The position numbers and the translations under genes were made by a program. The notes beneath the pieces are model-generated. The model was not told where the DNA came from. It made no database searches and saw only the letters and a list, made by a program, of their open reading frames with translations. From Streptomyces sp. CC0208 (lineage in GTDB: Bacteria; Actinomycetota; Actinomycetes; Streptomycetales; Streptomycetaceae), in contig NZ_CP031969.1 in assembly GCF_003443735.1 (NCBI RefSeq), forward strand, positions 5,642,001-5,706,000: 64,000 bases of DNA, in the 5' to 3' direction. Of this stretch, positions 1 to 12,223 are shown in pieces; within the stretch, counting starts at the first letter, position 1, and the number at the start of each line of letters is the position of its first letter.

Positions 1-177
1 GACGGCAAGGTCAACGAGACCGTCGCCTGGTCCCGGGTGCGCTACCTCAACTACTCCTTCCTGCGCGTGGACGTGGAGCCCGCCGCCAAGGGCCACTACG
101 CCAGGCTGAAGGTGTCGGGCATCGCCGAGACCGGTGACCGCATCGACCACTTCACGGTGGCGCGCAGGGCGAAGTAA
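1..177 (+). CDS. C-terminal end of a probable metallophosphoesterase (partial)
   Basis: Only the last 58 codons lie in the window, in frame 1 and ending with TAA at 175-177. The visible tail reads as a beta-rich C-terminal segment (for example GDRIDHFTVARRAK). I think it resembles the end of secreted purple-acid-phosphatase or metallophosphoesterase proteins of Streptomyces, but no catalytic motif is inside the window, so this identity is a recollection of family tails and not a demonstrated assignment. The gene is convergent with the DUF4429 gene; the gap between the stops is only 11 bases and holds no obvious terminator. Confidence 0.45.
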   Translation, partial: DGKVNETVAWSRVRYLNYSFLRVDVEPAAKGHYARLKVSGIAETGDRIDHFTVARRAK

Positions 178-188
178 CCCGCCTCGGA

Positions 189-1082
189 TCACATCCGCCC
201 GAGGATCGCCTGCTTGGCCATCGTGAACTCCTCGTCCGTCAGGACACCCGTGCGGTGCAGCTCACCGAGCTCGCGCAGCCGGCGCAGGAGGGCATCGTGA
301 CCGTCCTCGGCGGAGCCGACCGGAGAAGAAGGCGTCTGCGGTCGTATGTCCGGTGTTCTCCGTACGTCGATGGCGGCGGCCCGGGCCGGGTGCGGAAGCC
401 TGGCCTGGACCGCCGCCGCGACCAACGCCATCAGCGGGTCCTTCTTGAAGCCCCACAGCTCCACCGCGTTGGGGTCGTACTTCGGCGGGGCCTTGGTCGG
501 GGCGTGCCGCACGGTGAAGCGCAGGTGGCCGTTCTCCAGGCCGACCGCGGGCTGCCACTCCACGGCGACGACGTCGGTCAGGGCGAGGGTGCGGGGCCCG
601 GCGGAAGCCTTGGCGTCCTCCGTCTTCCAGTTCCACTCCAGACGGATGCGCTCCCCGTCGAAGGCGGCGGTGCCGTCGCCGGCGGAGACGGACAGGGGCA
701 CGGCCGGGCCGGGGAGCAGGTACGCGGTGACCGGATCGGTGGGGACCTCGTCCAGAAGCAGGGCGCCCCGGACCTCGTCCACGAAGTACTCGGCGACGCC
801 GTAGCGGTCCGACTCGACGGTCAGCTGGTACGGGTCGTGCGGCTCGCTCAGCCGGCCGCCCGTCGCGTGCAGCAGGGGATCGGCGCCGTCACGCAGTCGC
901 AGCCTCAACCGGCCGCTCTTCTTGCCCTGTTCGAGGGAGATGCCCGCCAACGCGCCCAGTGGCACGACGAGTTCACCCAGCGACCTGCGGAGCAGCCCGA
1001 CGCTCTTGTCCCTTCCCGGCGTCAGCCGCAGAGCGTCGCCGTCGAAGACCCACGTGCCGTCCCTCTGGAGGATTTCCGCCAT
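189..1082 (-). CDS. DUF4429 protein with C-terminal SHOCT domain
   Basis: A 297-residue protein starting MAEILQRDGTW. The frame is open further upstream, but that extension has the arginine-rich composition of a shadow frame and overlaps the next gene, so the ATG at 1082 is preferred. It holds two similar beta-rich halves of about 120 residues (each with a 'FDG..lRL' beginning and a GPR.L.L or LVVPL segment), the pattern of a duplicated DUF4429 PH-like fold. The last 35 residues (LLRRLRELGELHRTGVLTDEEF) form a SHOCT motif, a short helical module common at the ends of actinobacterial proteins and thought to mediate oligomerisation. No signal peptide or membrane segment is seen, so it is probably cytoplasmic. 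Its biochemical role is unknown. It follows the ricin-domain gene by 23 bases on the same strand and may be cotranscribed with it. Confidence 0.85.
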   Translation of the reverse strand: MAEILQRDGTWVFDGDALRLTPGRDKSVGLLRRSLGELVVPLGALAGISLEQGKKSGRLRLRLRDGADPLLHATGGRLSEPHDPYQLTVESDRYGVAEYFVDEVRGALLLDEVPTDPVTAYLLPGPAVPLSVSAGDGTAAFDGERIRLEWNWKTEDAKASAGPRTLALTDVVAVEWQPAVGLENGHLRFTVRHAPTKAPPKYDPNAVELWGFKKDPLMALVAAAVQARLPHPARAAAIDVRRTPDIRPQTPSSPVGSAEDGHDALLRRLRELGELHRTGVLTDEEFTMAKQAILGRM

Positions 1083-1105
1083 GGGGAAATTCTGGCATCC
1101 GGGGC

Positions 1106-2785
1106 TCAGCTGCCCAGCGCTTCGGCCAGGGCGTCGTCGAGAACGAAGCGGATCGCGCTGCCCGCGGTTCCGGTCGGCAGCATGCGGACCTCGCCGTTCG
1201 TGACCCCCACGGCGATGGCCGGGTTGTCCTGACAGACCAGGCTGAAGGTGCTGTCCTGGTGTGCCTTGAGGAGGAACGCCTGGTCCTCGGGATAGGGGGC
1301 GGCGGCTCCTTGCAGGTAGGCGCACGGCCGCAGCTGCATGGGGTCGCCCGCGGCCCGGTAGCCCGCGATGTCCAGGCAGAACGTCGACGCCACGTGCCGC
1401 AGACCGACAGCCCCGCCACCGATGTCGACGACTTGCCACTGCTGTCTCGCGCCCCCGTCGCAGGCGGCCGGCGCGGGGATGCCGTCCCGGGACTCACCGG
1501 CGGTGGCGCCGACACAACTCCCGGGCTCGGCCGCAGCCTTCAGCGCGACGGTGGCGAGCACGGTTCCCGCCCCCGGGGAGACCGAGGGCGAGGCCGAGGG
1601 GGACCGTGGGGGCCCGGCGGGCGGCGGACCGTAGGAACCGGTGGGCCGCTCGCTCTGCCCGACACCGGAGAGCAGACTCAGCGCCACGGCGGTGGCGGCG
1701 GCGGTCACCACGACGGCCACGGTGAGGGCGAGCACCGGGCGGCGGGGACCGGGGCCGGAGTCGGTGGGCAGGGGTGTGCTCGGGGCGGGGGGCGCCGGGG
1801 GAGAGGCGGAAGGGGTGACCGGGCTGTCGGCGGTGGCGGGGGCGCCCTGGGCGGAGTGTTCCGCGACGTGGGACATCCCGGGCCGGGCCGGCGTCTCCGG
1901 CCGCGCCACCGGCCCGGTCCCCGAGCCCGTGAGCACCCCGGAACCGGCCCGCGCTCCCCGCACCCGTAAGGCCGCCTTGGCCCACACCCCCGGCCCGGTC
2001 CGTGACGTCCTCTCCGGGGGCGTAGGGCGGCCGTTCCGCGCTCCCGCCCTCGCCGCGCGGTAGTCCGGGCCGCCCCACACCAGGAGCCGGTCGACGAGCA
2101 GGGGCCGTAGCTCCGGTGTGCCCCCCGACGTGAGCGTGCGCAGCAGCGCGATGTCGTGGGTGCAGAACGCGCAGGTCTCCAGGTGCTGTTCGAGATCGGC
2201 CGGGGTCTCACGATGGGTGCCGCGGGCGATCGCGCCGAGCATGCCGCCGTAGTGCACACAGCGCGCGTCGGCCGTGTGCTCGGCGCGCAGTCGCAGGAAG
2301 GCGTCGGCGAGCCGGGAGCGGGCCGACTCGGCCATCGACGCGGCGAAGTCCTGCGAGGTGTTCAACACCCGGGCCGCACAAGCCGGTTCGCCCTCCGCGA
2401 GGCACAGCCACAGCGCGGCCCGCGGCTGGTCGGCCAGCTCCCCGAACGCCCGCAGCAGCAGCGCGTCGTGCTCCACGAGCCGCAGCGTGTCCGTGGTACC
2501 GAAGGTCTCGCCCGCCCGCCGGGCCCAGTCCCGGAAGCCGGGGCGGAGCAGTCCGGCACGGTCGTCCCGCAGCCACCCGAAGGCCGTCCGCCGTACGTCG
2601 GCGAGGAGGGCCGTGCGCGCGGCGGGCCCCGGCCGGCCCCTCAGCACCTCCGCGGCGAGGTCCGCCGCCGTGGCCGGCCTGCCGCAGAACGCGCCCGCGT
2701 AGGCGTGGACGGCCGCGACGTCCTCCGCCGGGAAGCCTGTCGACGGGGCGTACAGGGCTTGCTGGGGCGTGTGCTCGGACATCAT
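1106..2785 (-). CDS. Membrane protein: sigma-factor-like region, zinc-finger motif, TM helix, external ricin-type domain
   Basis: A 559-residue protein. Residues about 20-180 look like a degenerate ECF sigma factor: a region-2-like helical stretch followed by a region-4-like block (LADQPRAALWLCLAEGEPACAARVL). Residues about 190-225 contain HLETCAFC, the H-x3-C-x2-C signature of zf-HC2 anti-sigma domains. A Pro/Ala/Ser-rich linker is followed by one hydrophobic helix near residue 365 (RRPVLALTVAVVVTAAATAV). The C-terminal ~140 residues, with GSCVGA, CDGGARQQW and FCLDIAGY, resemble a ricin B-type beta-trefoil. The topology implies cytoplasmic sigma/zinc-finger parts and an external lectin-like part. 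The start has an SD (GGGAG, 8 bases before ATG) and two tandem ATGs at 2785 and 2782. No separate sigma gene lies beside it. The function is inferred as sensing or signalling only. Confidence 0.8.
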   Translation of the reverse strand: MMSEHTPQQALYAPSTGFPAEDVAAVHAYAGAFCGRPATAADLAAEVLRGRPGPAARTALLADVRRTAFGWLRDDRAGLLRPGFRDWARRAGETFGTTDTLRLVEHDALLLRAFGELADQPRAALWLCLAEGEPACAARVLNTSQDFAASMAESARSRLADAFLRLRAEHTADARCVHYGGMLGAIARGTHRETPADLEQHLETCAFCTHDIALLRTLTSGGTPELRPLLVDRLLVWGGPDYRAARAGARNGRPTPPERTSRTGPGVWAKAALRVRGARAGSGVLTGSGTGPVARPETPARPGMSHVAEHSAQGAPATADSPVTPSASPPAPPAPSTPLPTDSGPGPRRPVLALTVAVVVTAAATAVALSLLSGVGQSERPTGSYGPPPAGPPRSPSASPSVSPGAGTVLATVALKAAAEPGSCVGATAGESRDGIPAPAACDGGARQQWQVVDIGGGAVGLRHVASTFCLDIAGYRAAGDPMQLRPCAYLQGAAAPYPEDQAFLLKAHQDSTFSLVCQDNPAIAVGVTNGEVRMLPTGTAGSAIRFVLDDALAEALGS

Positions 2786-2900
2786 CGTCTCGTCTCCCCC
2801 AAGGAGCGGTCACGGCAAGATGTGGACCGTAGTGGCACTCACTATGACGATGCCGTGCAGCCTGTGTGCTCCAGAGGCACGAGAAGAGCCGGAAAAGGAC

Positions 2901-2931
2901 GGGGCGCGGGAGGACCGTACTCCCGCGCCCC
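2901..2931. terminator. Terminator of the desABCD operon
   Basis: A perfect 11-bp GC-rich stem (GGGGCGCGGGA / TCCCGCGCCCC) with a 9-base loop. It starts 20 bases past the desD stop and lies between desD and the start of the ricin-domain gene. Confidence 0.8.
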
Positions 2932-2950
2932 GCCTGGCTGTTGGGCCGTT

Positions 2951-4719
2951 CTACAGGCCCGCGACGGGGTTGTTCAGCGTGCCGACCAGCTGGAGCGCGC
3001 CCGACGGGTCCGCGAGGTCCACCATCTGCCGGTTGTTGCGCAGCTGGAGGCGGTTGAGGCAGGAGAGGGCGAACTCGGGCGCGAACATGTCGTACTGCGC
3101 GAACTTGTCGGCCAGTTCCGGCACCGAGTGCTGGTAGTCGCGGGTGACCTCGGCGACCGTGCGCCAGAAGTCCTCCTCCTCCAGGATGCCCTCGGCGGCG
3201 AGGTTCGCGGCGAGGAAGCGGAAGAAGCAGTCGAAGACGTCCGTGAAGATCGACAGCAGCTTCTTGTCGTCGGGGACCTCCACCCGCAGCCGCTCGACCG
3301 CGGGCGGCAGGACCGCCTCCGGGTCCATGACGGCGATCTCCTCGGCGATGTCCTTGTAGACCGCCCGCTCGACCACGCCGTCCTTCAGGACCAGGATGAC
3401 GTTCTCGCCGTGCGGCATGAACACCAGGTCGTAGGCGTAGAAGCTGTGCAGCAGCGGGGTGTAGTAGGCCCGCAGGTAGCGGCGCAGCCAGTCGGTCGGG
3501 GTGAGCCCGGACCGCTCGATGAGCGCGCCCGCGAAGGAGCGGCCCTCGTGGTCGACGTGGACCAGGGAGGCCATCGTCGCGAGCGACTCGCCGTCCTGGA
3601 GGGACGGGACCGGGCTCTCGCGCCACAGCGCGGCCAGCATCTTGCGGTACGGCGAGTAGCGGTCGGTGGCGGCCTCGTACTCAAGGTGCCGGTAGCCGAC
3701 GGCCGCCCGCTCGCGGATGATCGTCAGGCCCGTCGACTTCAGTACCGGGTCGCCCTCGATCAGCCCGGCGAGCCAGTCGTTGATGGCCGGGGTCGCCTCC
3801 ATGTACGCGGCCGAGAGTCCGCGCATGAAGCCCATGTTGAGGACGGACAGGGCCGTCTTCACGTAGTGCTTCTGGGGGTTCGACCGGTTGAAGAAGGTCC
3901 GGATGGACTGCTGGGCCAGGTACTCGTCGTCGCCCTCACCGAGGCACACCAGCAGCTCGCGGGCGACCTCGGCGGCGAAGGTGACGGTGAGCTTGTTCCA
4001 CCACTGCCAGGGGTGCACCGGTATGAGGAGGTAGTCGGCCGGGTCGAGGCCCTTGTCGCGCAGGACGCCGTAGAAGCGCTCGACGGTGTCCTCGCCAAGC
4101 TCCTGGCGTACGAAGCTCTCGTACTCGATGCCGACCCCGGCCGTGAAGGCGGCGCGCGAGCGGTGGGCGGCGAGCCAGACCAGGCGGACCGGGCTCGCGG
4201 TCTCGGGGGCGTACGAGAGGTACTCGTGGATGCCGAAGCCGAGCCGGCCGTTGTTGGCGACGAAGCAGGGGTGGCCCTCGGTCATGCCGGTCTCGATGTC
4301 CTGGAAGTCGGCCTTCGCCAACTCGGCCACCGGGACCTGGGGTTTGGTGAGCTTGTAGCAGGTGCCCGACAGGGTGGAGGAGATCTCCTCCAGGTAGACC
4401 GGCAGGATCTCGTCGCTCAGGCCGAGGGTGTCCTTCAGCTCGACGAAGAAGTCCAGCGCGGCGAGGGGGAGTTCGGTCCCGTCGCGGTGCCGGGTGAGGG
4501 AGTCGGCGTCGATCTGCCAGTGGTCGAGGGCGCGGCGTACGGCCGTGAAGTCGTAGCGGGTCTTGCCGTCGTCGCTGCGGACGACGTACTGGTCCTTGTC
4601 CGTCTCCTCGGGCTCGATCAGCCGCTCGTGCGCGAACTCGGCGAGGCCCTTGCGGATCAGCAGGCGGTTGGCCGTCTCCCAGCGCTCGGGGGAGAGGTGG
4701 GCCACGGCGTCAGCGAGGC

Positions 4720-4723
<4 letters not shown>
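2951..4723 (-). CDS. desD: Desferrioxamine synthetase DesD (IucA/IucC family)
   Basis: A 590-residue NIS synthetase that condenses and cyclises N-hydroxy-N-succinylcadaverine (or its acetyl analogue) units into desferrioxamine E or B, using ATP. Conserved IucA/IucC features are visible: EGHPCFVANNGRLGF in the N-terminal half (the usual 'EGHP..P..K.R.G' segment), IPVHPWQW in the centre, and the C-terminal FhuF-like region with HGENVILVLKDG. The length matches characterised DesD proteins. The start ATG overlaps the desC stop by ATGA (4720-4723), so translation is coupled. It is the last gene of desABCD and is followed by a strong hairpin at 2901-2931. Iron repression is expected from the iron box before desA. 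The protein is cytosolic. Confidence 0.97.
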
Positions 4724-7971
<3,248 letters not shown>

Positions 7972-8043
7972 CAGGGGGTCCTCCGGTGGGGACGATCCGT
8001 GCGGGACGGACGGGGCAGGAGCGGGGCGGGTAGCCGCTTCAAC

Positions 8044-8062
8044 TTAGGTAAGCCTAACCTAA
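8044..8062. promoter_or_regulatory. Iron box (DmdR/IdeR operator) upstream of desA
   Basis: A 19-bp palindrome, TTAGGTAAGCCTAACCTAA, with one mismatch between the arms around the central C at 8053. It matches the actinobacterial iron-box consensus (TTAGGTTAGGCTAACCTAA-like) bound by DmdR1/IdeR with Fe2+. It lies 73 bases before the desA ATG in the 144-base gap after the siderophore-interacting protein gene, so desABCD should have its own iron-repressed promoter. Confidence 0.93.
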
Positions 8063-8115
8063 TTAACTTGCGGGAAAACCTGCCCCTCCCGTGACCGGCG
8101 TCACGTCGACGGGAG

Positions 8116-8925
8116 TTACTCGGCCGCTCGCAGCTGTTCCTCGGTCATCCCCTGCCGCCAGTACCCGACGAAGGTGACCCGGCGCCGGTCGATCCCGCGC
8201 TCCCGCACGAAGTGCCGCCGCAGCTCCTTCACGCACCCGGACTCGCCGGCGATCCAGACGTACGGCCGCTCGGCGGGCGGGAGTTGGGCATCGCGGATGG
8301 CGTCCAGTGCCTTCTCCCCGACGAGCCAGGTGATCTCGGCGTCCGCGTCGGTCACGAGGTCCTGGATGTCCCCGGCGTCGGACACCTCCAGCCAGACGCG
8401 GGCGCGTTGCCCGGCGGGGAGGGCTTCGAGGATCGCGGAGACCGCGGGCAGGGCGGTCTCGTCACCCCACAGCAGCACCAGGTCGGTGTCCTGCGGCGGC
8501 CGGAACCGGATCGCCCGGTTGTCGGCGACGGCGGGCCCCAGCAACTGGACCCGGTCCCCGGCGGTGGCCCGCGCGGCCCACCGGGAGGCGGGTCCGGCGG
8601 GCTCGTGCAGCACGAAGTCGATGTCGATCTCGTCAGGATCGCGGCGCAGGCCCCGCAGGGTGTAGGACCGCATCACCGCCCGTACGTCATCGGGCAGTTC
8701 CCGCCACGCCTGCCACCACCCGTCCCCGAGCTCGACGGGAACCCCGGGCTCGGTCCGCCCTTCGGCGGGGAGGAACAGGGAGAGGGACTGGTCGTGCCCG
8801 TCGGAGAAGAAGTGCTGGAGATCCTCCCCGGTGAAGCTGACCCGGACGAGAGACGGCCCGAGCCGCCTCGTCCGTGCCACCTGAAGGGAGAAGAAACGGA
8901 ACGGGGCGGCTACGGCCGTGGTCAT
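8116..8925 (-). CDS. Siderophore-interacting FAD/NAD(P)H ferric reductase (DesF-like)
   Basis: A 269-residue SIP-family flavoprotein (ViuB/YqjH type), expected to release iron from imported ferrioxamine by reducing Fe3+ in the cytosol. The N-terminal FAD-binding barrel carries LGPSLVRVSFTGEDL and the RSYTLRGLRRDPDEIDIDFVLH block, the R-x-Y-T/S motif of this flavin family. The C-terminal half has LVLLWGDETALPAVSAIL and WIAGESGCVKELRRHF, the NAD(P)H-domain motifs. It follows desE by 34 bases on the same strand and should be cotranscribed with it. In S. coelicolor the corresponding gene is called desF, from memory. The start ATG at 8925 is preceded by GGGAG. Confidence 0.92.
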   Translation of the reverse strand: MTTAVAAPFRFFSLQVARTRRLGPSLVRVSFTGEDLQHFFSDGHDQSLSLFLPAEGRTEPGVPVELGDGWWQAWRELPDDVRAVMRSYTLRGLRRDPDEIDIDFVLHEPAGPASRWAARATAGDRVQLLGPAVADNRAIRFRPPQDTDLVLLWGDETALPAVSAILEALPAGQRARVWLEVSDAGDIQDLVTDADAEITWLVGEKALDAIRDAQLPPAERPYVWIAGESGCVKELRRHFVRERGIDRRRVTFVGYWRQGMTEEQLRAAE

Positions 8926-8959
8926 ACAAAACTCCCGGGGCTCAGGAAGACATGAACGG

Positions 8960-10006
8960 TCAGCTGACCTTCTTCGCGGTCTCGATCGCCTTCGCGAGGT
9001 TCTCCACCATCGCCACGCACTTGTCGTACGACAGGATCGGCTCCGGCGACCGCGCGATGACCTGCCCCGCCTTCACCGCGGGCAGCTTCTTCCAGGTCGC
9101 CTCGGTGATGTCGGCCGGCTGGATCGTGGCCGTACGGTCGTCCATCATGATGATGTCGGCCGCGTATTTGTCGACGTTCTCCCAGCTCAGCGACTCGTAC
9201 CAGCCGCCGGATGCCTTCAGTACGGAGGCCGAGGGCTCCACGAAGTTCACGCCGAGCGCCTTGAAGTACTCCAGGTCGACGGAGAGGTTGGTGCCGGAGA
9301 CGTAGAAGACGTCCTGGGCCGCGGACCCGGCGAGCACCTTGATGTCGGGGTGGGCCTTGGCGGCGGCACGCAGCCGCTGCGACGCCGACTCGAACCGCTT
9401 CTTCGCGTCGGTGACCTTCGCCGCCGTCATGTCGGCGCCGAGGGACTCGGCCAGCTCCCACACCTTCTGGAGCGGTGTGGTGATCTGGCGGTCGTAGACG
9501 GAGACCGCCACGCTGGGCGCCAGCTTGGCGATCTTGGACGCGGAGGCCGCGGGGACGTACCAGAGGGTGCCGGCGCTGTCGAAGGTCGTGGTGATGAGGA
9601 CCTCGGGCGCGAAGGCCGCGTACTGCTCGACGTTGAACTGGTCCCACACGTTGCCGAAGACGGTCAGCTTGCTGACGTCCATGTCGCCGGCCTGGACGTC
9701 GGCCTTGCCGTCCTTGGTCTTGGTGGGGCCGAAGACGCCCTTGACCTCGATGCCGTAGTCGTGGAGCGCGGCGGCGACGCCGACGAAGGCGACGATCTTC
9801 GTGGGGACCTTGTCGAGCTTCACGGTCGTGCCGCGGTCGTCCTTGAAGGTCCATGCCCCGGACTTCGCGGCCGTGGTCCCGTTGCCAGAGCCCTCGCTGC
9901 TGGAGTCGTCGTCACCGCAGGCCGCGAGCACGGCCCCCAGGCCGAGTGCGCCGCCCGCGGCGAGGATGCCACGGCGGGTGAGATGGGCGGCTCGTGCGTT
10001 GGACAT
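8960..10006 (-). CDS. desE: Ferrioxamine-binding ABC transporter lipoprotein DesE
   Basis: A 348-residue class III (helical-backbone) siderophore-binding lipoprotein that captures ferrioxamine outside the cell for an ABC importer. The N-terminus has a twin-arginine-like TRRGILAAGG start, a hydrophobic stretch and the lipobox LAAC with the acylated Cys near residue 30, then a Ser/Gly-rich linker. The body shows the typical TKIVAFVGVAAALHDYGI opening and ends with ILSYDKCVAMVENLAKAIE. No permease or ATPase gene is adjacent, so the importer is encoded elsewhere, as is usual for desE. An iron box sits 50-68 bases upstream of the start. Confidence 0.93.
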   Translation of the reverse strand: MSNARAAHLTRRGILAAGGALGLGAVLAACGDDDSSSEGSGNGTTAAKSGAWTFKDDRGTTVKLDKVPTKIVAFVGVAAALHDYGIEVKGVFGPTKTKDGKADVQAGDMDVSKLTVFGNVWDQFNVEQYAAFAPEVLITTTFDSAGTLWYVPAASASKIAKLAPSVAVSVYDRQITTPLQKVWELAESLGADMTAAKVTDAKKRFESASQRLRAAAKAHPDIKVLAGSAAQDVFYVSGTNLSVDLEYFKALGVNFVEPSASVLKASGGWYESLSWENVDKYAADIIMMDDRTATIQPADITEATWKKLPAVKAGQVIARSPEPILSYDKCVAMVENLAKAIETAKKVS

Positions 10007-10055
10007 GTGTGGCTGCTTTCGAACGGGGCGGAGCGCCCGCCGGACTAGTTCGAAG

Positions 10056-10074
10056 GTAGGTTAGCCTAACCTCA
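10056..10074. promoter_or_regulatory. Iron box upstream of desE
   Basis: The sequence AGGTTAGCCTAACCT at 10058-10072 is a perfect 7+1+7 palindrome centred on 10065; the 19-bp window is GTAGGTTAGCCTAACCTCA. It is a close match to the DmdR/IdeR iron box and lies just upstream of the desE ATG at 10006, so desEF and desABCD are predicted to respond together to iron. Confidence 0.92.
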
Positions 10075-10134
10075 TCAAATGTCCAGAAGGCGGGTGCCGC
10101 CCCGTCGAAGCGGTGGGTCCCCTGTGAGCTGCGC

Positions 10135-11295
10135 TTAACCCACCAGCCCCAACTCCCGTGCGATCAGCATCCGCTGGACCTCGCTCGTGCCCTCGCCGAT
10201 CTCCAGGATCTTCGAGTCGCGCCACATCCGGGCGACCGGGTACTCGTTCATGAAGCCGTATCCGCCGTGGATCTGGGTGGCCTCACGGGCGTTGTCCACG
10301 GCGATCGTGGAGGAGTACAGCTTGGCGAGGGCCGCCTCCTTCTTGAAGGGCTCGCCCAAGACCAGGCGTGAGGCCGCGTCCCGCCAGGCGAGGCGGGCCG
10401 TGTGGGCCTTCATCTCCATGTCGGCGATCTTGAACTGGATCGCCTGGTTGGCGCCGATGGGCCGCCCGAAGGCCTCCCGCTCCTTCGCGTACTTCACCGA
10501 CTCGTCCACACAGCCCTGCGCGAGCCCGGTCCCGAGCGCCGCGATGGCGATCCGGCCCTCGTCGAGGATGCGCAGGAACTGGGCGTAGCCACGGCCCTGT
10601 TCGCCCAGCAGGTTCGCCGCCGGCACCCGGACGTCGGAGAAGGACAGCTCACGGGTGTCCGAGGCGTTCCAGCCGACCTTCGAGTACGGCGCCGCGACCG
10701 TGAAGCCCGGGGTGCCCGAGGGGACGATGATCGCGGAGATCAGGGGCTTGCCGTCCGGCTTGCGCCCGGTGACGGCGGTGACGGTCACCAGGCCCGTGAT
10801 GTCGGTGCCGGAGTTGGTGATGAAGCACTTGGTGCCGTTGATGACCCACTCGTCGGTGTCCGGGTCCAGGCGGGCCGTCGTACGGGTCGCCCCGGCGTCG
10901 CTGCCGCCGTCCGGTTCCGTGAGGCCGAAGGCGCCCAGGATCTCGCCCGAGCACAGCCGGGGCAGCCACTCGCGCTTCTGCTCCTCGGTGCCGAACAGGT
11001 GGATCGGCATGGCGCCCAGGGAGACGCCGGCCTCCAGGGTGATCGCCACCGAGGAGTCCACGCGCGCGAGTTCCTCCAGCACGAGGCCGAGGGCCAGGTA
11101 GTCGCCGCCCATGCCGCCGTACTCCTCGGGGAACGGCAGTCCGAACAGGCCCATGCGGCCCATCTCGCGGACGATCTCGTAGGGGAACTCGTGGTGTTCG
11201 TAGTACTCGCCGATCTTCGGCGCCACGACGTCATGGGCGAACTGCTCGACGGTACGGCGGAGTTCTTCCAGCTCGGGGGAGAGGCGGTGGTCCAT
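10135..11295 (-). CDS. Acyl-CoA dehydrogenase of the leucine/isovalerate operon (AcdH-like)
   Basis: A 386-residue FAD acyl-CoA dehydrogenase. ACAD motifs are clear: FGLTEPDGGSDAGATRTTA, WVINGTKCFITNSG, HGGYGFMNEYPVARMWRD and IGEGTSEVQRMLIAREL. The Glu in the 'EGTSE' motif is the usual Glu376-type catalytic base; classic isovaleryl-CoA dehydrogenases have Ala there, so this resembles short/branched-chain ACADs. Its position last in an operon with HMG-CoA lyase and methylcrotonyl-CoA carboxylase points to isovaleryl-CoA or a broad range of branched acyl-CoAs. S. coelicolor AcdH is described this way, from memory. The start at 11295 (MDHRLSPELEE) has AGGAG upstream and lies 7 bases from the preceding stop. 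Confidence 0.92.
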   Translation of the reverse strand: MDHRLSPELEELRRTVEQFAHDVVAPKIGEYYEHHEFPYEIVREMGRMGLFGLPFPEEYGGMGGDYLALGLVLEELARVDSSVAITLEAGVSLGAMPIHLFGTEEQKREWLPRLCSGEILGAFGLTEPDGGSDAGATRTTARLDPDTDEWVINGTKCFITNSGTDITGLVTVTAVTGRKPDGKPLISAIIVPSGTPGFTVAAPYSKVGWNASDTRELSFSDVRVPAANLLGEQGRGYAQFLRILDEGRIAIAALGTGLAQGCVDESVKYAKEREAFGRPIGANQAIQFKIADMEMKAHTARLAWRDAASRLVLGEPFKKEAALAKLYSSTIAVDNAREATQIHGGYGFMNEYPVARMWRDSKILEIGEGTSEVQRMLIARELGLVG

Positions 11296-11302
11296 CGGGG
11301 GT

Positions 11303-12223
11303 TCACTCCTGGTGGGAGAGGGCGCGGACGGTGCGGGACGGGCTGGGTCGGCCCAGGTGTTCGGCCATCCAGGCGCTGGTGGCGACGAGACGGCCGAGGT
11401 CGACACCGGTGTCGATGCCGAGGCCCTGAAGCATCCACACGAGGTCTTCGGTGGCGAGGTTGCCGGTGGCGGACCTGGCGTACGGGCAGCCGCCGAGGCC
11501 GCCCGCGGAGGCGTCGACCGTCGTGACCCCGTGTTGCAGGGCCGCGTAGGTGTTGGCCAGTGCCTGGCCGTAGGTGTCGTGGAAGTGCACGCCCACCTTC
11601 TCGACCGGGACGCCGAGTTCGGTCAGCAGCGCCCGCACGTGCCCCGGGGTCGCCACTCCGATGGTGTCGCCGAGGCTCAGCTCGTCGCAGCCCATGTCGA
11701 GCAGGGCGCGGCAGACCTTGGTGACCTGGGGGATCGGAACCGCGCCCTCCCACGGGTCGCCGAAGCACATGGACAGGTAGCCGCGGACGTGCACGCCCTC
11801 GGCCTTGGCCCGCGCGACGACCGGGTCGAACATCGCCAGGGCCTCGTCGACCGTGCGGTTCAGGTTGGCTTTGGCGAAGGACTCGGTGGCACTGGCGAAC
11901 ACGGCGACGCGGCGGGCTCCGAGGGCCAGCGCGCGATCCAGGCCGCGTTCGTTCGGGACGAGGACCGGGAGGTCCACGGGCAGGTCGGCGATCTGCGGGA
12001 ACAGCTGCTCCGCGTCCGCGAGTTGGGGCACCCACTTCGGGTGGACGAAGCTCGTCGCCTCGATCGTCGTGAGCCCGGCGTCGGCCAGGCGGCGCACGAA
12101 CTCCGCCTTCACCTCCGTCGGCACGGTCGACTTCTCGTTCTGGAGGCCGTCGCGGGCGCCGACCTCGTGGATGCGGACGCGGGCCGGGAGCCCTGCTTCG
12201 GCTACGACCATGGGGAGTGTCAT
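11303..12223 (-). CDS. Hydroxymethylglutaryl-CoA lyase
   Basis: A 306-residue TIM-barrel lyase that splits HMG-CoA to acetoacetate and acetyl-CoA, the last step of leucine breakdown. The N-terminal metal and substrate motif VGARDGLQNEK is intact, as is the C-terminal-half VHFHDTYGQALANTY metal-binding HxH motif. The GGLGGCPYARSATGN loop contains the catalytic Cys. It starts at 12223, overlapping the stop of the biotin carboxylase gene (ATGA, 12220-12223). Homocitrate or isopropylmalate synthases share the fold but lack this Cys loop, so the assignment is firm. Confidence 0.95.
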   Translation of the reverse strand: MTLPMVVAEAGLPARVRIHEVGARDGLQNEKSTVPTEVKAEFVRRLADAGLTTIEATSFVHPKWVPQLADAEQLFPQIADLPVDLPVLVPNERGLDRALALGARRVAVFASATESFAKANLNRTVDEALAMFDPVVARAKAEGVHVRGYLSMCFGDPWEGAVPIPQVTKVCRALLDMGCDELSLGDTIGVATPGHVRALLTELGVPVEKVGVHFHDTYGQALANTYAALQHGVTTVDASAGGLGGCPYARSATGNLATEDLVWMLQGLGIDTGVDLGRLVATSAWMAEHLGRPSPSRTVRALSHQE

